DNA of 64,000 nucleotides, taken from assembly GCF_036898465.1 (NCBI RefSeq), contig NZ_JARUMJ010000001.1, positions 1,612,001 to 1,676,000 of the forward strand, written 5' to 3'. The translations under genes and the position numbers were made by a program. Positions 43,771 to 52,918 of this stretch are shown one piece after another (the stretch's first letter is position 1; the number at the start of each line of letters is the position of its first letter). Source of the stretch: Streptomyces sp. B21-105. GTDB taxonomy: Bacteria > Actinomycetota > Actinomycetes > Streptomycetales > Streptomycetaceae. The notes under the pieces were generated by a model that saw only the letters and a program-made list of their open reading frames with translations, was not told where the DNA came from and did no database searches.

Positions 43771-44226
43771 GAGAACTCCTTGTTGCTGTGATGGTGATCA
43801 TGGGATGGCGCTGTGGGCACCGGAACCACGAGGTGGGTGCGGCCTACGGCGGCGACGAACCGCCACCTGGCGTCGTTGGCTCTGATCCAAGGCCGACCGG
43901 GCGGTTGTCCTGCGGTACGGGGATGGTGGAGCCAGGCCAGGTGCGTTCGCCACAGTCCATGACGTTCATCGAGACGCCTGCTCCGCAGCCGCATGCAAAT
44001 TAGGTCGCCCGCCTGACGCGCGCAGTGACCTGGACCGTGCGTGGCGCGATCTGGTCGTTCAGCGCCGCCGATATTCGTATGCGACGCTCGCCCTGGGCCA
44101 GTTGCGTGCATGTGGTATCGAAGACCTCAAGGCCTGTCGGCGCCGCTTCGAGGGCGGACTCGGCCACGCCACCCAGCGGGCGAACGGCTCATGCCGAGGT
44201 AGCCGTACCGTGTCCCAGGCGGCGGC
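43771..44226. other. intergenic stretch between GH1 and Gfo/Idh genes
   Basis: The right part lies behind the GH1 stop; the left part near 43780-43850 should hold the promoter for the oxidoreductase gene. No gene is supportable. A plus-strand stretch near 44020-44160 reads WRDLVVQRRRYSYATLALGQLRACG, which is protein-like but unidentifiable and without a start. Confidence 0.35.
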
Positions 44227-45516
44227 TCATGTTGGCATCCGGTTGATCCGGGCCACGTCGCCATACCAATGTGCCGATGGTTTGACGACCCGCTCCTGAG
44301 TGCTGCGGTCGACCGCCACGAGCCCGTACTTGGGGCCGTAGCCGTCCCACCACTCGAAGTTGTCCAGCAGTGACCAGTGGACGTAGCCGGTGATGGGCAG
44401 TCCGTCGCCGATCAGCCGGTGCACGACGCGCAGACCTGCTCGAATGTAGTCGATACGCTCGCTGTCGACGTCGGTCGCGACACCGTGCTCGGTGAGGACG
44501 ATCTCCTTGCCGGGGAAGAGGCCCGCCACTCGCCGGGTCGTGGCCTCGACCGCCTCAGGAGCCCACAGATATCCCATCTGGGTGCGGCGGCCCTCGCCGA
44601 CGGGTGCTCCTTCCGCAGACACGGCTGCCGCTTGGCGGCGCAGGTACGGCAGGGCGAGCGACTGCGTAAGGCGACGGCTGCGCAGAAGCGCCGCGCTGAG
44701 GGGTTTGGTGATGCGGGGGGCGTTGACGTCGAGGCGGGTGTAGGTCTGGACGCCGATGAAGTCGTCGTCGGCGGTCTCGGCGAAGAACCTGTCTTCGTGG
44801 AGTTCCCGAGCCCATTCCATCGCTGGGACTCCGCCGGGATTGGCGTGCCAGTCCTGCAGCGCATGGGCCATGCCGACCTTGACGCCGGGTGCGAGTTCAC
44901 GGATGACCTCTCGGGCATTGCGGTGTGCGGCGATCACTCCTGAGGCTGCGGCGTCGAACGCGTCGAGGTTCCGGACGAAGGGCGGAGTCGGGAAGGTGCC
45001 CAGATACCCCCGCGTGATCATGTTGCCGGGCTCGTTGATCGTGCAGATGTAGGGAGCACGGTTCTGTAGATGTTCCATCACGTGCCTGGTGTAGCGCGTG
45101 AACCAGGCCGGGAGTTCGGCATTGGTCCAGGCTCCGGCGTGGGTGACCCAGGCCGGCAACGTGAAGTGCTGCAGCGTGATCATCGGTGTGACGCCGTGGG
45201 TCAGGCAGGTCTCGACCATGTCGGCGTAGTGTTGGAGCGCCTCGCGGTCGAATTCTCCCTGGCGGGGCTCGACTCGTGCCCACTCCACGGAGAAGCGGTA
45301 GGTGTTCAGTCCGAGTTCCGCGAGCAGCGCGATGTCGTCCTTGTAACGGTTGAAGTGGTCGCACGCCATGCCGGAGGGCCCTGCCATGGGCGCCTTGGGC
45401 GCTGGGTCGGTCTCCCATTCCCACCAGTCGCTGTTCGCGTTGTTGCCTTCGACCTGATGTGCGGCTGTCGCGGCCCCCCAAAGGAAGCGCTCGGGGAAGA
45501 TCAACGGTTCGGGCAC
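44227..45516 (-). CDS. GH1-family beta-glucosidase
   Basis: 429 residues from GTG 45516, with AGGAG nine bases upstream; the longer frame from 45693 has no support. Opening FPERFLWGAATAAHQVEGNN is the GH1 N-terminal signature. Acid/base Glu lies in YICTINEPGNM (N-E-P) and the nucleophile in KEIVLTEHGVATDVD (T-E-H-G, variant of T-E-N-G). GYVHWSLLDNFEWWDGYGPKYGLVAVD closes the barrel. The size fits family norms, and an Ala/Gly-rich loop with SLALPYLRRQAAAVSAEG is inserted in the middle. It has no signal peptide. It is divergent from the lacI gene, and a perfect operator palindrome lies between the two, so it is likely induced by its own substrate or product. A broken partial copy exists near 35.3 kb. 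Confidence 0.92.
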   Translation of the reverse strand: MPEPLIFPERFLWGAATAAHQVEGNNANSDWWEWETDPAPKAPMAGPSGMACDHFNRYKDDIALLAELGLNTYRFSVEWARVEPRQGEFDREALQHYADMVETCLTHGVTPMITLQHFTLPAWVTHAGAWTNAELPAWFTRYTRHVMEHLQNRAPYICTINEPGNMITRGYLGTFPTPPFVRNLDAFDAAASGVIAAHRNAREVIRELAPGVKVGMAHALQDWHANPGGVPAMEWARELHEDRFFAETADDDFIGVQTYTRLDVNAPRITKPLSAALLRSRRLTQSLALPYLRRQAAAVSAEGAPVGEGRRTQMGYLWAPEAVEATTRRVAGLFPGKEIVLTEHGVATDVDSERIDYIRAGLRVVHRLIGDGLPITGYVHWSLLDNFEWWDGYGPKYGLVAVDRSTQERVVKPSAHWYGDVARINRMPT

Positions 45517-45780
45517 GATCAGCAGCTCCTGAGGTTCTGAGTTCGTAGGGATCAGGCGCGCGGTCGTCGAGCAGAACGAATCTGCATGTCTGCGGACGAC
45601 CTCGAACCCCGCACGGGCTGCGTGGGTTCTGCTCCGCCGGAACACGGAGCAGAACCGATCGTGCCCCTTCAGGGGTAAGCCGTGGATTGGCACCGGCCCC
45701 TCTCAGGGCCCTTAGGGGGTGGTTGTCGGAGCGGCATGACGAGTCCCCGTGGCCACGGGGACGCCCTACCGACTATTCAT

Positions 45781-45800
45781 TCACTAACGCGCGTTAGTGA
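45781..45800. promoter_or_regulatory. LacI-type operator, perfect 20-bp palindrome
   Basis: TCACTAACGCGCGTTAGTGA is a perfect palindrome with the central CG typical of LacI/GalR operators. It lies 55 bp upstream of the lacI start and 265 bp upstream of the GH1 start, in the divergent intergenic region, and a 16-bp near-copy occurs at 46952-46967. Confidence 0.85.
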
Positions 45801-45855
45801 GTGCGGGTACAGTACATCAGGCGTGGTACACCCACAAGAGCGGAAGGGGCGATGG

Positions 45856-46863
45856 ATGGCGGGCGAGGCCGCTGCTCGGCCGGAGGGCCGGGTCACCAGT
45901 TCCGACGTCGCCCGGGAGGCCGGAGTCTCCAGGGCCACTGTCAGCTTCGTGCTCAACGGCACCAAGGGGCAGACGATCTCCGAGTCGACGCGGCAGCGCG
46001 TCCTCGAAGCGGCGGCCCGGCTGCGCTATGCCCCCTCGGCGGAGGCCCGGACGCTCAGCCGCGGCCGGAGTGACGTCGTGCTCCTCTATCAGCCCCCTCA
46101 GTTGCCGCTGACCGACCTGGGCACACTGGTCGAGTTTCTCTCGGCGGAGTTCGCGGCCGTCGGGCTCACTGCGGTGATCCATCCGTGGTCCCGCAGGCCC
46201 GATGGTGATGTGTGGACCGTCATCACGCCCGTGGCCGTCCTCGCATGGGACCTGCCCGATAATGACGTCGCCGCGATGCGGCGCAATGGCGTACGCGCCG
46301 TGGTCTCTCTCACCGCCGAGTCCGACCCCGTCGCGCAGTGGATCTGGGGAGCCCGGGAAAACAGCATCGCCCGGCTGCAGGTCGAGCGACTGCTCAGGGC
46401 GGGGCACCGTCGGCTCGGCTACGCCCGCCCGCACGACGAACGCCTGGCCGAGGCGAGCGAGATGCGCCTGAAAGCACTGCAGGGAGCCTGCGCCGAGCAC
46501 GGTGTGCCGGGCCCGGTGGCTCTGGCTGTTCCCTGCGACGAGGTGGGAGCCGGAGCCGCTGTCGAGGCATGGCGTGGGATGACCCCCGCCGTCACCGGCG
46601 TGTGCGCCCACGACGATGTGGCAGCCTTGGCCGTCCTCGCGGGTCTACGCGAGCAAGGACTAGCCGCGCCGTCGGACCTGGCCGTGATCGGCGCGGTCGA
46701 TTCGCCGGCCGCACGCCTCGCAGCCCCGCCGTTGACGATGGTGGCAGTAGATATGCGGGACACCGCACGACATCTCGTCGAGGCGATCATCAGTCTCCTC
46801 GACGGACGGCCCGTCCCTATCGGTCCTGAGGTCACCCGGGTGATCGAGCGTCGCTCAGTCTGA
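45856..46863 (+). CDS. LacI-family repressor of the GH1 gene
   Basis: 335 residues from ATG 45856, with GGAAGGGG upstream. The HTH reads VTSSDVAREAGVSRATVSFVLNGTKGQTISESTRQRVLEAAARLRYAPSAEARTLSRGRSD, complete with the hinge helix (P-S-A-x-A-R-x-L). The effector domain is of the periplasmic-binding type and ends DLAVIGAVDSPAARLAAPPLTMVAVD. The perfect palindrome at 45781-45800 is its obvious binding site, which would repress both its own gene and the divergent beta-glucosidase. The cognate sugar is probably a beta-glucoside product; this is inferred from the neighbour only. Confidence 0.9.
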   Translation: MAGEAAARPEGRVTSSDVAREAGVSRATVSFVLNGTKGQTISESTRQRVLEAAARLRYAPSAEARTLSRGRSDVVLLYQPPQLPLTDLGTLVEFLSAEFAAVGLTAVIHPWSRRPDGDVWTVITPVAVLAWDLPDNDVAAMRRNGVRAVVSLTAESDPVAQWIWGARENSIARLQVERLLRAGHRRLGYARPHDERLAEASEMRLKALQGACAEHGVPGPVALAVPCDEVGAGAAVEAWRGMTPAVTGVCAHDDVAALAVLAGLREQGLAAPSDLAVIGAVDSPAARLAAPPLTMVAVDMRDTARHLVEAIISLLDGRPVPIGPEVTRVIERRSV

Positions 46864-46951
46864 TCTCGGATCACGCCCCGCCGCGCCGCAGCAGGCTGGA
46901 TGCTGTCTCCTCCGACCGCGGTGAGGGCGTAGGATGGCGCTTGCGCGCGCT

Positions 46952-46967
46952 ACTAACGCGCTTTAGT
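46952..46967. promoter_or_regulatory. second LacI-type operator-like site
   Basis: ACTAACGCGCTTTAGT matches the central 16 bases of the palindrome at 45781-45800 at all but one position. It lies 89 bp behind the lacI stop with no intact target gene downstream, so it is either an auxiliary looping site or the operator of a deleted gene. The rest of 46864-47115 shows nothing recognisable. Confidence 0.6.
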
Positions 46968-47115
46968 TATTGTGGATGATGAGATCGAGACGGCAATGCC
47001 TCGTCGGCGCGAGGACCCGGGCGCGACTGGTTACTGCGGATCCGGCGACACGATGCGACGGTCAGGCGAGGCGCAGTCGTTGAGCCGGTCACCTCGCTGA
47101 TCGCCACAAACGCCC

Positions 47116-47983
<868 letters not shown>

Positions 47984-48049
47984 GCTGTGGTGCCGCGACG
48001 CCGGATCACCCGCCCGGTTCGGAGCTGTTGGCCACATGGCCTGGATACG

Positions 48050-48085
48050 AAAGGGGAGGGATCCGGAGCCAGGTCCCTCCCCTTT
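48050..48085. terminator. bidirectional terminator between cstR and rhodanese-DUF2892 gene
   Basis: AAAGGGGAGGGA at 48050-48061 pairs perfectly with TCCCTCCCCTTT at 48074-48085 around a 12-base loop, with A and T tracts at the two feet. It sits between convergent genes and can end both transcripts. Confidence 0.85.
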
Positions 48086-48095
48086 GTGGTGTGGT

Positions 48096-48683
48096 TCAGC
48101 GGTTGCGTAGTGCGGCCAGTGTGTTGTCGAGGTCGGCGGCGCGGGGGCGGTTGTGGGGGAGCTTGGCGAGCATGGCGGCCATGCCGCAGGTGTTGGTCAG
48201 GGCGGAGTAGACCAGACCGCCCGCGATGCCGGCGGAGATGAGCTGGAAGGCGGGGTGGACGACGAGCCCGAGCAGCAGGCCGAGCAGCACGGTCACTCCT
48301 GCGGTGAGCCTCACCTGTCGCTCCATTCCCCAGGTGGCGCGGGAGGCGCCCTGGGGGCGGTGGAGCTCGTGGCCGTCGGCCGCCCAGGCACCGGTGCCTC
48401 CTGACAGGGTGGCGGTGGTGACGCCGTTCTCTGCGAGGATCTTGCAGGCGTTCTCGGAGCGGGCGCCCGAGGCGCAGACGACCAGGACGTCGCCGCGGTC
48501 GGTGGCGTGACGGATGTCGGGCAGCGCGCGCCGGATCTGGTCGAGGGGGATGTTGAGCGCGCCGGGGAGATGACCGCCGGCGTATTCGCCCGGGGTGCGC
48601 ACGTCGATGATGGTCAGTTCGTGCAGGCGGGTGCGCGCCTCGTCGGTGGCGAGGGCCGTGGGTGTGGTCATGGCAGATGTCAT
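48096..48683 (-). CDS. rhodanese fused to DUF2892 membrane domain
   Basis: 195 residues. The rhodanese domain (about 15-110) has LTIIDVRTPGEYAGGHLPGALNIP and the active-site loop VCASGARS with the persulfide-carrying Cys. The C-terminal domain is DUF2892, WGMERQVRLTAGVTVLLGLLLGLVVHPAFQLISAGIAGGLVYSALTNTCGMAAML, with two membrane helices that anchor the sulfurtransferase to the inner face of the membrane. An ATG at 48671 is as likely a start as 48683. It lies 125 bp behind the TSUP gene on the same strand. In this locus it would receive or pass on sulfane sulfur, perhaps next to the exporter. Confidence 0.88.
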   Translation of the reverse strand: MTSAMTTPTALATDEARTRLHELTIIDVRTPGEYAGGHLPGALNIPLDQIRRALPDIRHATDRGDVLVVCASGARSENACKILAENGVTTATLSGGTGAWAADGHELHRPQGASRATWGMERQVRLTAGVTVLLGLLLGLVVHPAFQLISAGIAGGLVYSALTNTCGMAAMLAKLPHNRPRAADLDNTLAALRNR

Positions 48684-48807
48684 CCTTGTGTGTCGGAGTG
48701 TGCTGAGCTTGATCTGGCGGGAGCCGGACTGAGGGCGGTCCTGAGATGCGCGGTGGGGCTGGAGAAGCTCTCCTGGTCCTGGTCTGAGCCGGTCGCGGCC
48801 CTCGTGT

Positions 48808-49551
48808 TCAGACGATCACGTCAACGAGCATGAAGGCCGCCACTGCCAGCAGTACGCCGGCGAAAACTCTCTGAAGAGTGGTGCCGGAGATCTTCGTCGC
48901 GAGGCGTTTGCCGTCCCAGGCTCCGAGGATCGCGGCTCCGGTGAAGGGGCCGATGACCTCCCAGTGGAGCCCGCCACCGGTGCCGGTGCGAGCGGCGAGC
49001 GCGGCGAGGGAGTTCACCGTGATGACGAGCAGGCTGGTGCCCACCGCCCGCCGCATGGCCAGTCCCAGGACGCCCACCAGGGCGGGCACGGCGAGGAATC
49101 CCCCGCCGACCCCCAGAAAGCCCGTCACGGCGCCGAGTCCGGCACCGGCGCCAGCCGCCCTGCCGGGACGGATCCGGTCCGGCGGCCCGGACGCGGACGG
49201 ACGCAACATACGCAGAGCCGCCAGCGCGGCGATGACCGCGAACGCCGCCGTCAGCACCGCTTCGGGCAGGCGCCCTGCAACAGCTCCGGCGAGAAAGGCG
49301 GGGACGATGCCCGCCGCAGCGAACAACGCCCCTGTCTTCCATGCCACGTTCCCGCCGCGGGCGTGGGCGTACAGGGCGGTGGCGGAGGTGGCGGTGACGA
49401 TGATCAGGCTGGCGGTGGTGGCGGCGGCCGGGGTGAAGCCGAGCAGATAGATCAGTGCCGGTACGGCAAGGACGCTGCCACCGCCGCCGAGGGCCCCGAG
49501 CGCGAGACCGATGACGGCCCCGGCGATGAGGGCGAGAACGAGTACGGTCAC
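48808..49551 (-). CDS. TSUP (TauE/SafE)-family sulfite/sulfur-anion exporter
   Basis: 247 residues from GTG 49551, which overlaps the stop of the upstream rhodanese gene (GTGA). About eight membrane segments; the two family repeats are ALGALGGGGSVLAVPALIYLLGFTPAAATTASLIIVTATSA and AVTGFLGVGGGFLAVPALVGVLGLAMRRAVGTSLLVITVNS, each with G-x-G-G-(G)-x-x-x-V-P. In cst-type operons the TSUP protein is thought to export sulfite formed by persulfide dioxygenase. The order MBL-rhodanese, rhodanese, TSUP supports that job here. Confidence 0.9.
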   Translation of the reverse strand: MTVLVLALIAGAVIGLALGALGGGGSVLAVPALIYLLGFTPAAATTASLIIVTATSATALYAHARGGNVAWKTGALFAAAGIVPAFLAGAVAGRLPEAVLTAAFAVIAALAALRMLRPSASGPPDRIRPGRAAGAGAGLGAVTGFLGVGGGFLAVPALVGVLGLAMRRAVGTSLLVITVNSLAALAARTGTGGGLHWEVIGPFTGAAILGAWDGKRLATKISGTTLQRVFAGVLLAVAAFMLVDVIV

Positions 49552-49913
49552 GCTATCCGGCCGCTGTTCCCGCGTTCGTCGACGACCGGGTGCCCGGCGG
49601 CGGCCCACGCGTTCATACCGCCCTCGACGTCCACCACCTGCGCTCCGCGGTCGGTGAGGAGCTTCGCGGCCTGCTGGGAGCGGTGTCCACTGCGGCAGAT
49701 CACCACCAGCGGACGGCCCTGCGCCTCGGCGGGCAGGATGGCGCCGGCGACCAGGTTCGTCAGCGGTACGTGGATGGCGCCCGGGGCGTGGCCCGAGTTC
49801 CATTCGGGCTTCTCGCGGACGTCCAGCAGGACGGCGTCAGGCCGGTCGCCGCTGGTACGGCTGTGTGCCTCGTCGACCGTGACACGGGGCCCGTTTCGGC
49901 GAAAGAGGAACAT
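49548..49913 (-). CDS. single-domain rhodanese sulfurtransferase
   Basis: 121 residues from ATG 49913 (GTG 49916 is equally close to AAGGAAGG). VTVDEAHSRTSGDRPDAVLLDVREKPEWNSGHAPGAIHVPL is the rhodanese start and VVICRSGHRSQQAAKLL carries the active-site Cys, in the loop C-R-S-G-H-R-S typical of sulfur-relay rhodaneses. It begins 35 bp after the MBL-rhodanese gene and overlaps the TSUP start, so it belongs to the same operon. No signal peptide; cytosolic transfer of sulfane sulfur between low-molecular thiols and the dioxygenase is likely. Confidence 0.9.
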   Translation of the reverse strand: MFLFRRNGPRVTVDEAHSRTSGDRPDAVLLDVREKPEWNSGHAPGAIHVPLTNLVAGAILPAEAQGRPLVVICRSGHRSQQAAKLLTDRGAQVVDVEGGMNAWAAAGHPVVDERGNSGRIA

Positions 49914-49948
49914 CACACGCTTCCTTCCTTGCGGGAGATCGGCCGAAC

Positions 49949-51313
49949 TCAGGCGGAGGCCAGGGGCAGCCCGGCATCCGCCGCGGCGTCGAAGGCGTCG
50001 TCGACGGCGACCACCTTGCGGCCGGCGGCATCGAGGAGGGAGGCGGCGATCGCCGCGCGCATCCCGCCGGCGCAGTGCACCCACACCGTCCCGTCCGGCA
50101 CCTCGCCGATACGGCCGTGCAGCTCGTGGATCGGGATGTGGACCGAGCCGTCGATGTAGCCGCCTACGCGCTCCGAGTCCCGGCGCACATCCAGGACGAC
50201 CACCTCGTCGCCGCGCTCGCGCACCTGGGCAAGGTCGGCGAAGCGGGCACGCGGGAAAGAAGCGAGCCTCTCGCCCTCATGGACCCAGCCGGCCGGGTCG
50301 CCGGTGGCGGCGGCGGCCGGGCGGTCGATGCCTACCCGCGCGAGTTCCCGCTGCGCGGCGCTGATCTGCTCCGGGGTGTCGGCGAGCAGGGTGACGGGCT
50401 TGCCCCAGGGGATCAGCCAGGCCAGGTAGGTGGCGAGCTTGCCCTCGCCCTCGAAGTTGAACGAGCCGGCCACGTGCCCCTCGGCGAAGGCCATGCGGCT
50501 GCGCAGGTCCACCACCCACTCACCGGCGGCCAGCCGGGAGGAGATTTCGCCTGCATCCGCACGCCTCGGCGGGGTGAGGTCGACGGGGGCGGGGCCGGCG
50601 GCGTTGGCCGGGCCCATGTGCGCGTAGTAGGCGGGCACGTCCTCCAGCCCGGCGAGCATCCGCTGAACGAAGGTGTCCACGTCCAGGGTGAGCGCGTCGT
50701 TGCTGGTGCGTTCCTTGCCGATCGTGGTCGCGTCCCCCTCGGCCTGGGCGGAGGAGCAGAAGCTGCCGAACCCGTGGGTGGGCAGCACCGGCACCTCGTC
50801 GTCCAGCTCGGCGGTCAGGCGGTGGGCGGAGGCGTGCTGGGCCCGGGCCAGCTGCTCCGTCAGCCGAGGCTCCACCAGGTCAGGGCGGCCCACCGTACCG
50901 ATCAGCAGCGATCCGCCGGTGAACGCCGCCACGCCGCGCCCGTCCTGCTCCAGGACGTAGGAGGTGTGGTGCGGGGTGTGCCCGGGCGTGGCGATCGCAC
51001 GCAGGACCAGACCCGCGTCCACGTCCACGGTGTCGCCATCGGCGACCGGGGTGCGGGCGAAGGACACGTGCGCCGCGGCCGGCACCAGATAGGAGGCGCC
51101 GGTGACGCGGGCCAACTCCAGGCCACCGGTGACGTAGTCGTTGTGCACGTGGGTCTCCGCCACGTACGCGATGCGCACCCCGCGCCTGGCGGCGGCGGCG
51201 ATCACCTGGTCGATGTCGCGCGGCGGATCGATAACCACCGCGGCAGCGGCCCCGCCGGCCAGGTAGCTGCGGTTGCCCAGACCCTCGAACTCAAGAGTGT
51301 CGACGAAGAACAC
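49949..51313 (-). CDS. MBL-fold persulfide dioxygenase fused to two rhodanese domains (CstB-like)
   Basis: 454 residues. Residues about 1-240 are the metallo-beta-lactamase persulfide dioxygenase: ETHVHNDYVTGG gives the iron ligands His 55, His 57 and Asp 59, and ATPGHTPHHTSY and VLPTHGFGSFCSS carry the other ligands. Residues about 255-355 are a rhodanese domain whose active Cys is lost (TLLADTPEQ). Residues about 360-454 are a second rhodanese with the Cys in WVHCAGGMRAAIA. This is the CstB architecture: GSSH or CoA/bacillithiol persulfide (mycothiol persulfide in actinomycetes) is oxidised to sulfite and thiosulfate. First gene of the operon; two CstR-type sites lie directly upstream of its start. 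Confidence 0.92.
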   Translation of the reverse strand: MFFVDTLEFEGLGNRSYLAGGAAAAVVIDPPRDIDQVIAAAARRGVRIAYVAETHVHNDYVTGGLELARVTGASYLVPAAAHVSFARTPVADGDTVDVDAGLVLRAIATPGHTPHHTSYVLEQDGRGVAAFTGGSLLIGTVGRPDLVEPRLTEQLARAQHASAHRLTAELDDEVPVLPTHGFGSFCSSAQAEGDATTIGKERTSNDALTLDVDTFVQRMLAGLEDVPAYYAHMGPANAAGPAPVDLTPPRRADAGEISSRLAAGEWVVDLRSRMAFAEGHVAGSFNFEGEGKLATYLAWLIPWGKPVTLLADTPEQISAAQRELARVGIDRPAAAATGDPAGWVHEGERLASFPRARFADLAQVRERGDEVVVLDVRRDSERVGGYIDGSVHIPIHELHGRIGEVPDGTVWVHCAGGMRAAIAASLLDAAGRKVVAVDDAFDAAADAGLPLASA

Positions 51314-51339
51314 GACTGCGGCTCCTCCACAAGAACGGT

Positions 51340-51393
51340 GTACCCCGGGGGGTATTCGGCACCTACCCTAACAGGGGTACCCCGGGGGGTATT
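51340..51393 (-). promoter_or_regulatory. two CstR-type operators upstream of the dioxygenase operon
   Basis: GTACCCCGGGGGGTATT occurs identically at 51340-51356 and 51377-51393, 37 bp apart, starting 27 bp upstream of the MBL-rhodanese start. Each is an imperfect palindrome T-A-C-C-C-C/G-G-G-G-T-A like the cstR site. Their spacing puts both on nearly the same face of the helix. Confidence 0.8.
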
Positions 51394-51451
51394 CCTGTGG
51401 TCCTGGACGTCCCCCATATCTCCGGGTGCGGCATTGCGTCCGCTGCGCCGG

Positions 51452-51468
51452 GTACCCGGCGGGGTATC
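51452..51468 (+). promoter_or_regulatory. third CstR-type operator upstream of DUF302 gene
   Basis: GTACCCGGCGGGGTATC matches the other sites with a slightly different centre. It lies 42 bp before the GTG start of the DUF302 gene on the plus strand and would place that gene in the same regulon. Confidence 0.7.
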
Positions 51469-51509
51469 AAGGAACCGGGTTTTCCGCCTCACCGAAGGAG
51501 CAGCGCACC

Positions 51510-51905
51510 GTGTCCTACGACCGCACCGTCCGACTGGCCGTCACCGACTTCGACGCCGCCACCGCCGCCGTCCGCCAGGCCTTGGCCGACCAGGGGTTCG
51601 GCATCCTCACCGAGATCGACGTCCAGGCCACGCTGAAGGCCAAGCTCGGCCACGACATGGAGAACTACCTAATCCTGGGCGCCTGCAACCCGCCGCTCGC
51701 CCACCACGCCCTGGAGGCCTACCGCTCCATCGGCCTGCTCCTGCCCTGCAACGTCGTCGTCCGCCGCGACGGCGACCACACGCTCGTCCAGGCCCTCGAC
51801 CCGGACACCATGGTCACCTCACCGGCCTGGACGCCCTCAAGCCCGTCGCCGACGAAGCCACCGCCCGACTCGACGCCGCGCTCAGCGCCCTGGCCGCCAC
51901 CTGCC
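51510..51905 (+). pseudogene. DUF302-family gene with a single frameshift
   Basis: GTG 51510 is preceded by AAGGAG. The frame reads YDRTVRLAVTDFDAATAAVRQALADQGFGILTEIDVQATLKAKLGHDMENYLILGACNPPLAHHALEAYRSIGLLLPCNVVVRRD, which is most of a DUF302 domain. At about 51815, one base seems missing in the ATGGTCACC-TCACC stretch, and the next frame continues [27 protein letters not shown], the expected C-terminus. Beyond 51905 it runs into the aldolase relic from the other side, so no stop of its own remains. DUF302 proteins often accompany rhodanese/persulfide genes. The frameshift could be an assembly error. Confidence 0.75.
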
Positions 51906-51950
51906 CTCTCCCCGGTTCGGCATCTGGCCGACCCCGGCACGCGGTGCGCG

Positions 51951-52226
51951 GATCGTGCCCACGCCTGGCAGCAGGAGAGTGGTGAGCCGGGCCCGTTTCA
52001 GTACGGAGGCCGCGGTCTCGATCCACTCCCAGTCGGTGTGCGAGCCGGGCCCGTAGTTGACCGAACTGCCCGCCAGACCGTCGCCGTGTGCGATCTCGAT
52101 CGCGTCCACGCCGGCCTCGTCGAGCGCTGTCACGATGCGGGCGACATCGACAGGGCTGATGCGGTGGCGAACGGCGTGCATGCCGTCCCGGAGGGTGACG
52201 TCCTGGACGTAGATCTGCGTGGTCAT
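51951..52226 (-). pseudogene. 4-hydroxy-2-oxovalerate aldolase, N-terminal fragment
   Basis: From ATG 52226 the frame reads [66 protein letters not shown] and [14 protein letters not shown], the first 92 residues of the DmpG/BphI/HsaF aldolase, with the metal/substrate motif D-x-T-L-R-D-G-x-H and the E-I-x-H-G-D-G loop. It then breaks off at the junction with the DUF302 gene; about 250 residues including the HxH metal ligands are gone. Its start overlaps the stop of the dehydrogenase relic (ATGA), as in intact operons. Confidence 0.8.
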
Positions 52227-52665
52227 CGGCTGTCCGCCTTCGCTGCGGCGATCCGCTCGGCGACTTGGAGTCCCGCCGCGGTCATGATGTCGAGGTTGCC
52301 TGCGTAGGCGGGCAGATAGTGTGCGGCGCCCTCGACCTCCAGGAACACCGACACCTGATGGGTGGGGCGCCGGGTGCCGGCTTCGAGCAGGGTGTCCAGT
52401 GGCTGGTCGCCGGGGATCTCGGTGATCTGCGTCTGCTGTTTGAGCCGATACCCCGGGACGTAGGCCGCCACGTCGGCCACCATCTTCTCGATGCTCTGCC
52501 GGATATCGGACCAGGCGGCCGGGTCGGGGGCGTCGACCAGGACGAAGACCGTGTCACGCATGATCAGCGGCGGCTCGGCGGGGTTCAGGACGATGATCGC
52601 CTTGCCGCGCTGTGCGCCGCCGACCTTCTCGATCGCTCCGGCGGTCGTCGTGGTCTCGGATCGCA
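52223..52665 (-). pseudogene. acylating acetaldehyde dehydrogenase, C-terminal fragment
   Basis: Minus frame from about 52665 gives [37 protein letters not shown] and, later, [26 protein letters not shown] and [35 protein letters not shown] to the stop at 52223. This is the C-terminal half of the DmpF/BphJ/HsaG dehydrogenase that channels acetaldehyde or propionaldehyde from the aldolase. The NAD-binding half and catalytic Cys are lost upstream of 52665. Confidence 0.8.
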
Positions 52666-52918
52666 CGAAGGCGCGGCCTGCTCGCGACTTTGGGTGAGCG
52701 AGCCGTGGCGGAGGCACGGCTGATGTTCCCGCATCAGCCTCCAAGCGCACGAGTCCGGCTGGACGCCCTCGGACCGAGCCTGGCGGACGAACTGGCACGG
52801 ATGCACAGAAGGGCTCCGTTCCGCGGCAGCACGGCTCTCAGATCGTCGTTCTCCACGGACCTCAGACGATCCTGCTTTCCTACCGCAGGAGGTGAGCAGA
52901 GCCCGATGCGAGCATTTC
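52666..52918. other. junction between dehydrogenase relic and lutC
   Basis: No recognisable gene. Homology to the dehydrogenase stops at about 52665 and the lutC stop is at 52919, so the deletion that removed the dehydrogenase N-terminus lies here. Confidence 0.4.

Noticed and set aside
44025..44246. Small plus-strand gene beside the GH1 gene
   Set aside because: No ribosome site, no domain, and composition equal to random frames in this region.
50075..51985. 636-residue plus-strand open frame opposite the MBL-rhodanese gene
   Set aside because: Antisense shadow for most of its length; only its last part coincides with the frameshifted DUF302 C-terminus.
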